Below are positions 1 through 8,151 of a DNA stretch of 64,000 nucleotides, piece by piece. Numbering within the stretch: the first letter of the stretch is position 1; every line of letters begins with the position of its first letter. The translations under genes and the position numbers were made by a program. The notes beneath the pieces were generated by a model. The model searched no databases. It saw only the letters and a program-made list of their open reading frames with translations, and had not been told where the DNA came from. Source of the stretch: Hyphomicrobiales bacterium (GTDB taxonomy: Bacteria > Pseudomonadota > Alphaproteobacteria > Rhizobiales > Rhizobiaceae); the NCBI GenBank assembly GCA_900466475.1, contig UBMI01000021.1:124001-188000 (forward strand), read 5' to 3'.

Positions 1-188
1 CCGATGATGATGCCGTTGGTACCGAGCCCTGATATTTCCCCGGCATCCTTGCCGATGAAAGGAGAGCCCGGCCGCTCGACCGCTGCATGCAGCGTAACAC
101 CATCGATGGAATGGATGAGACGGATGAGCGTCTGCCCCATGCGCCCCGCCGCTCCGACCACAACCAGTTTCATCGCAGCGTCGCTCAT
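1..188 (-). CDS. dapB: 4-hydroxy-tetrahydrodipicolinate reductase, N-terminal part (runs off the window)
   Basis: DapB reduces 4-hydroxy-tetrahydrodipicolinate with NAD(P)H in the cytoplasmic diaminopimelate/lysine pathway that feeds peptidoglycan. Only the first 62 codons are present. The translation begins MSDAAMKLVVVGAAGRMGQ, which contains the Rossmann nucleotide-binding motif GAAGRMG at residues 12-18, followed by a strand-helix pattern and an AAVERPGSPFIGKDAGE segment typical of DapB. The rest lies beyond position 1. Translation could also begin at Met6, because neither start has a strong ribosome binding site. The ABC exporter gene next to it points the same way, with its stop 18 bp upstream of this start. 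The family call is firm even though the gene is truncated by the window edge. Confidence 0.9.
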   Translation of the reverse strand, partial: MSDAAMKLVVVGAAGRMGQTLIRLIHSIDGVTLHAAVERPGSPFIGKDAGEISGLGTNGIII

Positions 189-206
189 GTCAGTCCATCA
201 TCCTGA

Positions 207-2036
207 TCAGTATGAATCAGAAGCCGAAGGCCTCTGCAGATTGTTGAGGCGAGCGTAAAGACCGTCGCTGACCTTCGCAAGCGTCTCGTGATTGCCTTCT
301 TCCACGACGCGGCCCTGCTGCATCACGATGATCTTGTCGGCGCGCACCACGGTCGAAAGCCGGTGCGCGATGACGACGACCGTGCGGCCGGTCATGGCCT
401 CGTCGAGCGCCTTCTGCACGGCTGCTTCCGATTCCGTATCGAGTGCGGAGGTCGCCTCGTCGAGAAGCAGGATCGGCGCGTTGCGCACCAAGGCACGGGC
501 GATAGAAAGCCGCTGGCGCTGCCCGCCCGACAGTGTCACGCCGTTTTCGCCGACGGGCGTGTCATAACCCTGGGGCTGGGAAACGATGAAGTCATGCGCA
601 TAGGCAAGCCGCGCCGCCTTTTCGATCTCTTCATCCGTCGCTTCCGGACGGCCGTAGCGAATATTATCGCGGATCGTGCCTTCGAAGAGATAGGGCTGCT
701 GCGAAACATAGGCGAGCTGCTGGCGCAGCGACTGCTTGGTGACGTGCGCAATATCTTGCCCGTCGATCAGGATCTGGCCTTCCTGCGGATCGTAGAAGCG
801 CGGAATGAGGCTGATGACGGTAGACTTGCCGGCGCCCGACGGGCCGACAAGTGCTGTCGTTTTTCCACCCTCGGCCGTCAGCGTCACCGTGTTCAGCACG
901 CTTTCATTGCCATAGGCAAACGAGACGTTTCGCAGCTCGATCTTCGCTTCGGTCACGACAAGTGGCTTTGCATCCGGTAATTCGCGCTGACGCGGTTCCA
1001 TGTCGAGCAACTCGTAGATCATTCGGGCGTTGACGACGGCGCGCTCCATCTGAACCTGCAGGCGGGCAAGGCGACGGGCCGGATCATAGGCGAGCAGCAG
1101 CGCCGTGACGAAGGAGAAGAAGGCACCCGGCGGTACGCCCTGGTAGATCGAGCGGTAGGCCGCATAGGCAAGCACGCTCGCAACGGCGAATCCGGCAAAG
1201 CTCTCCGTCAGCGGCGAGGTGCGTTCGGAAAGCCGCGCTATGCGGTTCGCCCTGCCTTCGGCCGCCGAAATCAACTTGTTGACCTTGTTTTCAAGTGCCT
1301 CTTCCATCGTGAAGGCCTTGACGATGGAAATGCCTTGAATCGTCTCCTGCATGGCGCCGAGAACATGGCTGTTGAGGTTGACCGCCTCGCGGGTTGCCGA
1401 GCGAAGACGCTTGGAAACATAACGCAGCGCATAAAGCAGTGGCGGTGCCAGAATGAAAACGGCAAGGCTCAGTAACGGGTCCTGAACGACCATGACGCCG
1501 ATCAGGGCGACGAAAGTCAGGAGGTCACGGACCGTCGAGGTTATGGTGAGGTTCAAAACGTCGCGGATGCCGGTGACGTTCTGGCTCACCTGGGCGGCGA
1601 TATGCGCCGAACGAGCCTCGTTGTAGTAGCCGACGGAGAGCGTCATCAGATGCGAATAGATCCGCCGCTGGTAGCGCGCGACGATATCGTTACCGATCCG
1701 CGATAGCGCGACACCCTGCCCGTAGCTCGCAAAACCGCGCAGCATGAAGGCGATAAAAATGGAAAGACAGATGATCCAGACAACGTCCGCACGCCTGTTG
1801 GCGAAGGCCTCGTCGATGATCGCCCGCATGATCCAGGCGGTGAAAGCCGTCGAAAGCGCCACAACGATCAGGCAGGCAATCGCGAAGACATAGCCCCAGA
1901 GATGGTCCCGGCCGTTTTCCGCAATGATGCGTTTCAGGATGCCGGTTACGGTATCGCTGTTGGCGTGTGGTTGTCTGCTGTCGGCGGCTTCCAAAAAGAT
2001 TTCCTGTCTCAGGATCGCATGCCTTGAGCGCGGCAC
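207..2036 (-). CDS. ABC exporter, fused permease and ATPase (MsbA-like)
   Basis: This is a half-transporter of 609 residues with a six-helix membrane domain (about residues 45-320) followed by a nucleotide-binding domain. The ATPase shows Walker A GPSGAGKST at 398-406, signature LSGGQRQR at 502-509, and Walker B ILLLDEATSALD from 522. It should work as a homodimer in the inner membrane. MsbA-type proteins flip lipid A or other amphiphiles, but the substrate cannot be read from the sequence. The start is a GTG at 2036 with a weak ribosome binding site and is the first possible start in frame. It lies 50 bp downstream of glk on the same strand, so the two may share a transcript. Confidence 0.88.
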   Translation of the reverse strand: MPRSRHAILRQEIFLEAADSRQPHANSDTVTGILKRIIAENGRDHLWGYVFAIACLIVVALSTAFTAWIMRAIIDEAFANRRADVVWIICLSIFIAFMLRGFASYGQGVALSRIGNDIVARYQRRIYSHLMTLSVGYYNEARSAHIAAQVSQNVTGIRDVLNLTITSTVRDLLTFVALIGVMVVQDPLLSLAVFILAPPLLYALRYVSKRLRSATREAVNLNSHVLGAMQETIQGISIVKAFTMEEALENKVNKLISAAEGRANRIARLSERTSPLTESFAGFAVASVLAYAAYRSIYQGVPPGAFFSFVTALLLAYDPARRLARLQVQMERAVVNARMIYELLDMEPRQRELPDAKPLVVTEAKIELRNVSFAYGNESVLNTVTLTAEGGKTTALVGPSGAGKSTVISLIPRFYDPQEGQILIDGQDIAHVTKQSLRQQLAYVSQQPYLFEGTIRDNIRYGRPEATDEEIEKAARLAYAHDFIVSQPQGYDTPVGENGVTLSGGQRQRLSIARALVRNAPILLLDEATSALDTESEAAVQKALDEAMTGRTVVVIAHRLSTVVRADKIIVMQQGRVVEEGNHETLAKVSDGLYARLNNLQRPSASDSY

Positions 2037-2086
2037 GCATATTCGCGGGCTCTATAAAGAGTCGAAGAAGCTTTGGCTAGACAGAC

Positions 2087-3103
2087 TCAGGCCCGCCAGC
2101 GCCGCCCATCCGTCGAAAGGCCGAAGTTTCCTGGCATGCGTGCATAGGAAGAAAGCCCGGCAAGAGCAGCCAGCGGATGCGTGACGACATAGGTCGGGAT
2201 CGTCCGCAGCAGCGCCGAATGCGGTGCCTTGTCTTCGAAAGCGGCCCGGAATTCCGGCATTTTTAGTGCCGGAAGGATCTTTTGCGAGATGCCGCCCGAG
2301 AGATAGACACCGCCGCGGGCCATGAAAAGCAGCGCCATGTCGCCCGCCACGCGGCCGAGATAGGTGGCAAACAGCGAGACGGTTTCGACCGCGACCTTGT
2401 CGCTGCCGGCAAGCGCATGCGACGTGATGTCCGCCGGGTCGCTCATTGTCGGCCCCACACCGTCGGCCGCGCAGATGGCGCGGTAAAGATTGACGATGCC
2501 GCGTCCGCAGAGGATCTGCTCGGCCGAAATGCGGCCTTCGATGGTCTCGACATGCGGGAAGATTTCATAGTCGCGCTTGCTGCGCGGCCCGAGATCGACA
2601 TGCCCGCCTTCGCCCGGAACCGGAATCCACGTCGACTGGGTATGGACGAGGCCACCGACACCGAGGCCCGTGCCCGGTCCGAGAACGACGCGGGAGGCGA
2701 CCATGTCACCAGAGGCGTTGCCGATACGTTCGCGATTATCGTCCGAGAGTGCCGCGATCGCCAGGGCCTGCGCTTCAAAGTCGTTGACGACGAGCACGTC
2801 GACGAGCCCGAGGCCCTCTATCATCCTCTTTGGGCGGACCACCCAGGGGCAGTTGGTCAGCGGGATTTCATCGGCCTTGATCGGGCCGGCAACGGCAAGG
2901 ATCGCTGCGCGCGGCTGCACGGACGTCTTGTCGAGCACGCCCTTCTGGATTGCCTCGTCGATCGTCGGATAGTCGGCGGTGCGCACATTGGGAAACTGCT
3001 TCGGCTCCGCATAGGCATCCGTCAGAATGGAGAAGCGGGCATTCGTGCCACCGATGTCACCGATCAGGATCGGAAAGGGCAAGGGAGTAGAGGATGCAGT
3101 CAT
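2087..3103 (-). CDS. glk: Glucokinase
   Basis: Glucokinase phosphorylates cytoplasmic glucose with ATP to glucose 6-phosphate, the entry to the Entner-Doudoroff and pentose phosphate routes of rhizobia. The 338-residue protein carries the ROK/hexokinase-fold phosphate motif GDIGGTNARF at residues 15-24 and a second glycine-rich motif, GPGTGLGVGGL, in mid-protein. This matches bacterial Glk in length and layout. The frame is open further upstream, but the ATG at 3103 places the phosphate motif at the usual distance from the N terminus, and a longer form would run into mgsA. The end of mgsA lies 28 bp upstream, so mgsA-glk-ABC exporter look like one minus-strand unit. Confidence 0.93.
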   Translation of the reverse strand: MTASSTPLPFPILIGDIGGTNARFSILTDAYAEPKQFPNVRTADYPTIDEAIQKGVLDKTSVQPRAAILAVAGPIKADEIPLTNCPWVVRPKRMIEGLGLVDVLVVNDFEAQALAIAALSDDNRERIGNASGDMVASRVVLGPGTGLGVGGLVHTQSTWIPVPGEGGHVDLGPRSKRDYEIFPHVETIEGRISAEQILCGRGIVNLYRAICAADGVGPTMSDPADITSHALAGSDKVAVETVSLFATYLGRVAGDMALLFMARGGVYLSGGISQKILPALKMPEFRAAFEDKAPHSALLRTIPTYVVTHPLAALAGLSSYARMPGNFGLSTDGRRWRA

Positions 3104-3131
3104 GGCCGGTTCCGTGCTGTAGCCCGAGGGA

Positions 3132-3512
3132 TCAGGCGTTGAGGGTAGGGAGAAGCTTTTCGGCTGTCGACCCGTTGAGCGCCATCGGAATGTCGTACAC
3201 GATCGCAAGCCGCATCAGCGCCTTTACATCGACATCATGCGGCATCGGCGTCAGCGGGTCCACGAAGAAGATCAGGGCGCTGACCTCGCCGGTGGAAATC
3301 AGTGCACCGATCTGCTGGTCGCCGCCGAGCGGGCCGCTTTGCAGCCGGGTCACGTGAAGGTCGGGTGCGGCATCGAGCACACGCCCGCCGGTCGTGCCGG
3401 TAGCGACGATTTTCCATTGGGCGAGGAGATCTCTGTTTCGGCGGGCAAATTCCGCCATGTCGTCCTTCTTCTGGTCATGCGCAATCAATGCTAGGCACTT
3501 GCTGCCGGCCAT
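3132..3512 (-). CDS. mgsA: Methylglyoxal synthase
   Basis: MgsA converts dihydroxyacetone phosphate to methylglyoxal plus phosphate, a phosphate-releasing bypass of lower glycolysis. The 126-residue protein has the family core SGPLGGDQQIGALI, whose Asp is the catalytic base in the E. coli enzyme, followed by the conserved PHDVDVKALMRLA segment with the active-site His and Asp. A longer reading from 3539 adds nine residues, but MAGSKCLALIAHD at 3512 matches the family N terminus. It lies just upstream of glk on the same strand, so a glucose-phosphorylating enzyme and an overflow bypass enzyme are neighbours. Confidence 0.94.
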   Translation of the reverse strand: MAGSKCLALIAHDQKKDDMAEFARRNRDLLAQWKIVATGTTGGRVLDAAPDLHVTRLQSGPLGGDQQIGALISTGEVSALIFFVDPLTPMPHDVDVKALMRLAIVYDIPMALNGSTAEKLLPTLNA

Positions 3513-3606
3513 GGTCGGACCCTCCGCGCGAGAATTCAATCGATTTGGCCGCTTCTACACCAGGCGTTTGTGATTTGAAAGACAGCCGCCCGCCAGCCCG
3601 TTCAGC

Positions 3607-4701
3607 CTATTGCACCATCGGCTTGTCGTTCGGAACCGGGCCGACGGAAGGAAGCGCGCTGCCGGTATCGACAGGTGGTGCCGCCGCCGGGGCCGCCGTC
3701 AGTGCACTCGCCGCGGAGGGACCACCATAGGTCCCGGCTTCCGCGGAGGCGATGGACGGGGCGTTGACAACGGCCGAGCAAGCCTTCGGCAGGTCGGAGA
3801 CCATGACCTCACGCGGCGGCTTCGGCGGCTTTGCACTCGGCTTCGGCGCCGCCCACGGCTCTTTCGTAAACCACCAGGCCAGCGACTTGTCGCAGCCGTC
3901 CCCGGCCGCCACCGGCGCCTGCCCCGTACAGCCCTTGTCGCCCGGCGGGCATTTCATGCGGATGTGGAAATGCGAATCGTGCCCGTATTCGGGCCGCAGC
4001 TTGCCGAGATTGGTGCGGTCGCCGGTCCATGTGTCGCACATCTTCTTCTTGATCGCCGGGTTGACGAAAATGCGCTGGACTTGCGGATAGCTTGCCGCCA
4101 GCATCAGAAGTTCTGCCCGCTGCTCGCTCCACACTTTCGGGTCGACGGTCAGGAACTTGTCTTTCTGCAGCATGGTGGTGAAAGGCAGGTCTTCCCGCTG
4201 TTCGTAGCTCAGGCGTTGGGCGGGCATGGGTGTAAACCAGACATCGGCATCTAGCCCGATCTGGTGCGAGGCGTGACCGTTGAACATCGGCCCGCCGCGC
4301 GGCTGGGCGATATCGCCGACGAGGATACCGGGCCAGCCGATCCTGGCCCGCGCATCCTGAGAGAATTTTTCCAGGAACGAGATCATCGCCGGATTGCCCC
4401 AGCGCCGGTTGCGCGAAAGGCGCATCGCCTGCCAGGTCGGCCCGTCAGCCGGTAGCGCCTCCGCACCGGTCATGCAGCCCTTGGCGTAGAAACCGATCGG
4501 TTGCGCCGGCCCCTGCGTCGGCAATTTTACGGCGCCGAAGATGGCCTTGGCGCTGCCGGGGCTTGGCGTCTTCTGCTGTGCGCTGACATCGCCGGCGACA
4601 AGGCTTGCGCCGATTGCGCCGGCAAGCGTCAGCTTGCCAAACGTCCTGAAGTCAAAGGCCAATTTGCCGAGTGTCCTGAAAGTCTGGGCCTTGAAAGCCA
4701 T
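3607..4701 (-). CDS. mepA: Penicillin-insensitive murein DD-endopeptidase (M74)
   Basis: MepA is a periplasmic zinc endopeptidase that cuts D-Ala-mDAP cross-links in peptidoglycan. The 364-residue product starts with an export signal (MAFKAQTF... to GDVSAQQ). It carries the M74 metal-ligand motifs: FNGHASHQIGLDADVWF in the first half, with the His and Asp ligands, and the HFH in GHDSHFHIRMKCP. The C-terminal 100 residues are proline- and alanine-rich and not part of the usual domain, which makes it longer than the E. coli enzyme of about 275 residues. I chose the ATG at 4701 because AAGGGAA lies just upstream; a start at 4719 lacks such a site. Confidence 0.9.
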   Translation of the reverse strand: MAFKAQTFRTLGKLAFDFRTFGKLTLAGAIGASLVAGDVSAQQKTPSPGSAKAIFGAVKLPTQGPAQPIGFYAKGCMTGAEALPADGPTWQAMRLSRNRRWGNPAMISFLEKFSQDARARIGWPGILVGDIAQPRGGPMFNGHASHQIGLDADVWFTPMPAQRLSYEQREDLPFTTMLQKDKFLTVDPKVWSEQRAELLMLAASYPQVQRIFVNPAIKKKMCDTWTGDRTNLGKLRPEYGHDSHFHIRMKCPPGDKGCTGQAPVAAGDGCDKSLAWWFTKEPWAAPKPSAKPPKPPREVMVSDLPKACSAVVNAPSIASAEAGTYGGPSAASALTAAPAAAPPVDTGSALPSVGPVPNDKPMVQ

Positions 4702-4812
4702 GCCGTTCCCTTGCCGCATTTACCAAAGTGATTTGCGATCGAATCTATCGTGAAAAGCAATTTTGGTGAATCGATGTTTTGGCCGGCGGGACGAGGACGG
4801 ATCGCCGCATCG

Positions 4813-5385
4813 TTAGCTGTTGGTCAAGACCTCGGCCGTTTTGCGTACGCGCGAAAGGCGCGGCAAGATGCGCTCGCAGGACAGTGAATGCATCTCGGCG
4901 GTGAAGGTGCTCATCGCATCCTCGACGGCGATGACAGCGTAATTATGGGCATAGGCATCGCGGATCGTCGCCTCGACGCCGAAATTCGTGGCGATGCCCG
5001 TCAGGATCACAGTCCTGATGCCGCGGCGGCGAAGCTGGAGATCCAGCTCCGTGCCGTAGAAGGCGCTCCACTGATGCTTGACGATATGGATGTCGGCTGC
5101 GAGCGCAGCGATTTCCATCGGTGCTTCAATCGCGGCCGCCGGAAGGCCACCTTCGGGGAAAACCGCCGGCTCGTCCACCGGCTGGTTGACAGCATCGGCA
5201 TAGTCCGGGGAGAATCCGACAGTGACGAGTATCACCGTCCCGCCTTCGGACTTCAGCTTGGTAGCGATGGCGGCGGTATTCTCGATCACCTGTCGGGCCG
5301 AATGAGGGGCGAGTTGCCGGCTGACGATAAAGCCTTGCAGGTCGATGGAAATGAGTGCGGTGGTCTTGGGATCGTAGAGGGACAT
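4813..5385 (-). CDS. Isochorismatase-fold cysteine-hydrolase family protein lacking the catalytic Cys
   Basis: The 190-residue protein has the isochorismatase-like fold: Asp15 in ISIDLQGF, Lys103 in IVKHQWSAFYGTELD, and the signature region TGIATNFGVEATIRDAYAHNY. At the position where active family members have the nucleophilic cysteine (xxxCVxxTxRDA) this protein has Gly136. Two of the three catalytic residues are therefore kept and the nucleophile is absent. I recall a similar substitution in the YecD branch of the family, whose function is not settled. GGAG precedes the ATG at 5385. The gene diverges from a TetR regulator across 41 bp containing a palindromic operator, so this protein is its likely target. 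The substrate is unknown. Confidence 0.85.
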   Translation of the reverse strand: MSLYDPKTTALISIDLQGFIVSRQLAPHSARQVIENTAAIATKLKSEGGTVILVTVGFSPDYADAVNQPVDEPAVFPEGGLPAAAIEAPMEIAALAADIHIVKHQWSAFYGTELDLQLRRRGIRTVILTGIATNFGVEATIRDAYAHNYAVIAVEDAMSTFTAEMHSLSCERILPRLSRVRKTAEVLTNS

Positions 5386-5406
5386 GGGAAGTCTCCGTGG
5401 TGAAGA

Positions 5407-5453
5407 AATATGAGGATATCCTCACAATGACAAATACGAGGATAGCCTCACAA
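5407..5453. promoter_or_regulatory. Two direct copies of a palindromic TetR-type operator
   Basis: Positions 5411-5424 read TGAGGATATCCTCA, a perfect 14-bp palindrome. A second, imperfect copy, CGAGGATAGCCTCA, lies at 5437-5450. With flanks, the 21-bp units at 5407 and 5433 (AATA...CCTCACAA) differ at only two positions and are spaced 26 bp apart, about two and a half helical turns. The first copy fills most of the 41-bp gap between the divergent isochorismatase-like and tetR starts. The second lies within the first codons of tetR. Both would be well placed for autorepression and control of the neighbour. Binding by this TetR is inferred. Confidence 0.8.
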
Positions 5454-6056
5454 AAATCAAGCCTGGAACCGCAAACCCGTGTGCCGAAGCGCCAGCGCGG
5501 GCATGAGCGCGTCGCCGTGCTGCTCGAGGCAGCAGCGAGGGTCTTTCTCGAAAAGGGTTATGACGCCGCGACCATGACGGAGATTGCAGCGGCAGCGAAT
5601 TCGTCGATCGGCTCGCTCTATCAGTTCTTTCCGACCAAACTTCTGCTTGCCGAGGCGCTGCATATCGATCGCCTGCAGCGTCTGAATAGCGGGCTCGCAG
5701 ACCTCGCTGAGAAGACCCGGGGGAAGGGCGCTGCCGAAATCGGTGACGCCATCTTCACGCGGTTTGGCCGCTTCATCGAGGATTATCAGGAATTTCCGGT
5801 TCTTGCCGCGCGGCGCGACGTTCCCAAGGAGCGTAAGGCGAAATCGCGCGCGGAGCTTCGCACCAGCATCACCGCACTCCTGAAGAATGCCGAACCGTCG
5901 GTCGAGCGCGATGTGGATCTACTGGGCGCTCTCGTCCTGGAGCTTTTGCGCATCGTCGTCGCCGCCGCCAACGACCCCGACGGCTCGGGCGATCCGCGCC
6001 TCGTCGGGGAGCTGCGACGCATGCTTCGCAAGCGTCTCGAAGAAGTGACGCCCTGA
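5427..6056 (+). CDS. TetR/AcrR family transcriptional regulator
   Basis: This is a 209-residue regulator. The N-terminal helix-turn-helix is clear: VAVLLEAAARVFLEKGYDAATM, then TEIAAAANSSIGSLYQFFPTK, which is the classic TetR recognition-helix pattern ending in Y-F. The C-terminal half is a helical ligand and dimer domain with no recognisable specificity. The frame is open to 5355, but a start there would overlap the divergent gene, so the ATG at 5427 is preferred. A GTG at 5481 would also keep the DNA-binding domain and would free the second operator copy from the coding region. It probably represses itself and the divergent isochorismatase-like gene. Confidence 0.9.
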   Translation: MTNTRIASQKSSLEPQTRVPKRQRGHERVAVLLEAAARVFLEKGYDAATMTEIAAAANSSIGSLYQFFPTKLLLAEALHIDRLQRLNSGLADLAEKTRGKGAAEIGDAIFTRFGRFIEDYQEFPVLAARRDVPKERKAKSRAELRTSITALLKNAEPSVERDVDLLGALVLELLRIVVAAANDPDGSGDPRLVGELRRMLRKRLEEVTP

Positions 6057-6168
6057 CCTCCAATGATAAGGTCAAAATTTCGCGAGCCTGCTAAAAAACA
6101 AACTCTTTCCTGTTTTTCGCCTGCATTTCTCGTATTGTCGGCGAAAGCTAATAACAGGGGAAGAATGA

Positions 6169-8001
6169 ATGGCGGCTTCGTGGTCGAAAATCGGTGTGCT
6201 GGTAGCATTGGTGGGTGCGCTTGCGCCTGTGACTGTGGCGGCTCAGGACCAGCAGTTCCAAATCGGCAGCTCGGTCATCAGCGAAATGAAGTACAAGCCG
6301 GGCTTTACTCGTTTCGACTATGTCAATCCCGATGCCCCGAAAGGCGGCGACCTGCGCCTGTCTTCTAGCGGCACTTTCGATACCTTCAATCCTTTGCTGG
6401 CCAAGGGCCAGACAGCGGTAGGCTTGTCGCTGGTTTACGATACCCTGCTGAAGCCCGCCGATGATGAACTCCTCGTCTCCTATGGCCTGCTTGCTGAGGG
6501 CCTCTCCTATCCATCCGACGTCTCTAGCGCGACCTTTCGCCTTCGCAAGGAAGCGAAATGGTCTGATGGCCAGCCGGTTACGCCCGAAGACGTCGTTTTC
6601 AGCTTCGACAAGACCAAGGAGCTGAACCCGCTTGCCGGAAACTACTACCATCACGTGGTCAAGGCCGAGAAGACGGGCGAGCGGGACGTTACATTCACCT
6701 TCGATGAAAAGAACAATCGCGAGCTGCCGAACATTCTCGGCCAACTGATGATCGTGCCGAAACACTGGTGGGAGGCACCGGGGCCGGACGGCAAGCCGCG
6801 AGATATCTCGAAAACGACGCTTGAGCCCGTCATGGGTTCGGGGCCGTACAAGATTGCCGCCTTTTCGGCTGGTGCGACGATCCGCTACGAATTGCGGGAT
6901 GACTATTGGGGCAAAGACCTCAATGTGAATGTCGGTCAGAACAATTTCCGCAACATTCTCTACACCTATTATGGCGATCGGGACGTCGAGTTCGAAGCGT
7001 TTCGGGCCGGCAACAGCGATTACTGGCAGGAGACTTTTGCTGCGCGCTGGGCAACAGGATATGATTTCCCCGCCGTAAAGGAAGGGCGCATCAAGAAGGA
7101 AGAAGTCACCAATCCCCTGCGTTCCACCGGCATCATGCAGGCGCTGGTGCCGAATATGCGGCGAGACATCTTCAAGGACGAGCGGGTGCGCGAGGCGTTA
7201 AATTACGGTTTCGATTTCGAGGAATTGAACCGCACCGTCGCCTTCAACAGCTACAAGCGCATCGACAGCTACTTCTGGAACACCGATCTTGCCTCATCCG
7301 GCCTTCCGCAGGGCAGGGAACTTGAAATTCTTCAGGGCTTGAAGGATCAAGTTCCCGCGGACATCTTCACGACCCCCTACAGCAATCCCGTCGGCGGGGA
7401 TCCGCAGAAGAGCCGTGACAACCTTCGCAAGGCGATCTCTCTTCTGAAGGAAGCCGGCTGGGAGCTGAAGGGCAATCGCATGGTCAATGCCAAGAGCGGC
7501 CAGCCGATGAGTTTTGAGATATTGTTGTCGAGTCCCGTGCTTGAGCGCTGGGCGGTGCCCTATGCCACCAATCTGAAGAAGATCGGCATCGATGCGCGGG
7601 TCCGCACGGTCGATGCCGCGCAATATACCAACCGCGCGCGCAGCTTCGACTACGATATGATCTGGAATGTCTGGGCTCAGACCGTGAACCCAGGCAACGA
7701 GCAGGCCGACTACTGGGGATCGGGTTCCGCCAATCAGCAGGGCTCGCGCAACTATGCCGGCATCGCCAATCCGGCCATCGATGCGCTCGTTCGCATGATT
7801 ATTTTTGCTCCCAATCGAGATGAGCAGGTTGCCGCCATCAAGGCCATGGACCGCGTGCTGCTCGCCAATCACTACGTCATTCCGCTGTTCTACCGCGACA
7901 CCTATTCGATTGCTTATTGGAACACGGTGACGCGTCCCGCAGAGTTTCCGGCATACAGCCTCGGCTTCCCCGATGCCTGGTGGTCCACTTCGGCGAAATG
8001 A
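6169..8001 (+). CDS. yejA: Extracellular oligopeptide-binding protein, YejA-type (SBP family 5)
   Basis: The periplasmic binding protein has 610 residues with a signal peptide cut near residue 25 (...PVTVAAQ|DQQF). The mature part shows SBP_bac_5 landmarks: YVNPDAPKGGDLRLSSSGTFDTFNPL, the KWSDGQPVTPEDVVFSF segment, and MGSGPYKI. Length, the opening DAPKGG motif and the following yejB-yejE-yejF genes identify the Yej system, which in enterobacteria imports peptides including microcin C. The ATG at 6169 has AGGGGAA six bases upstream; another ATG four bases earlier is out of frame. The 150-bp gap before yejB, with a stable hairpin, may allow more of this protein than of the membrane parts. Confidence 0.93.
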   Translation: MAASWSKIGVLVALVGALAPVTVAAQDQQFQIGSSVISEMKYKPGFTRFDYVNPDAPKGGDLRLSSSGTFDTFNPLLAKGQTAVGLSLVYDTLLKPADDELLVSYGLLAEGLSYPSDVSSATFRLRKEAKWSDGQPVTPEDVVFSFDKTKELNPLAGNYYHHVVKAEKTGERDVTFTFDEKNNRELPNILGQLMIVPKHWWEAPGPDGKPRDISKTTLEPVMGSGPYKIAAFSAGATIRYELRDDYWGKDLNVNVGQNNFRNILYTYYGDRDVEFEAFRAGNSDYWQETFAARWATGYDFPAVKEGRIKKEEVTNPLRSTGIMQALVPNMRRDIFKDERVREALNYGFDFEELNRTVAFNSYKRIDSYFWNTDLASSGLPQGRELEILQGLKDQVPADIFTTPYSNPVGGDPQKSRDNLRKAISLLKEAGWELKGNRMVNAKSGQPMSFEILLSSPVLERWAVPYATNLKKIGIDARVRTVDAAQYTNRARSFDYDMIWNVWAQTVNPGNEQADYWGSGSANQQGSRNYAGIANPAIDALVRMIIFAPNRDEQVAAIKAMDRVLLANHYVIPLFYRDTYSIAYWNTVTRPAEFPAYSLGFPDAWWSTSAK

Positions 8002-8059
8002 GCAGACTTGCAATGCGAAGAGGCCTGCGCTCCAAATGGCATCGGCGAATCATGAAACG

Positions 8060-8075
8060 GCCGGCACATGCCGGC
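8060..8075 (+). other. GC-rich hairpin in the yejA-yejB gap
   Basis: GCCGGC (8060-8065) and GCCGGC (8070-8075) form a six-base-pair stem with a four-base loop, 58 bp after the yejA stop. No T-run follows, so it is unlikely to be a full terminator. A stem here could protect the 3' end of yejA mRNA and raise binding-protein levels over the permeases, as is common in ABC importer operons. That role is an inference. Confidence 0.5.
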
Positions 8076-8151
8076 AAGGGAAGGCTGGCAGATTGAACGG
8101 CAATAGACTGGATGGCGTGCAGGCGAAGATATCCCCCGAGGCTCGAGACTG

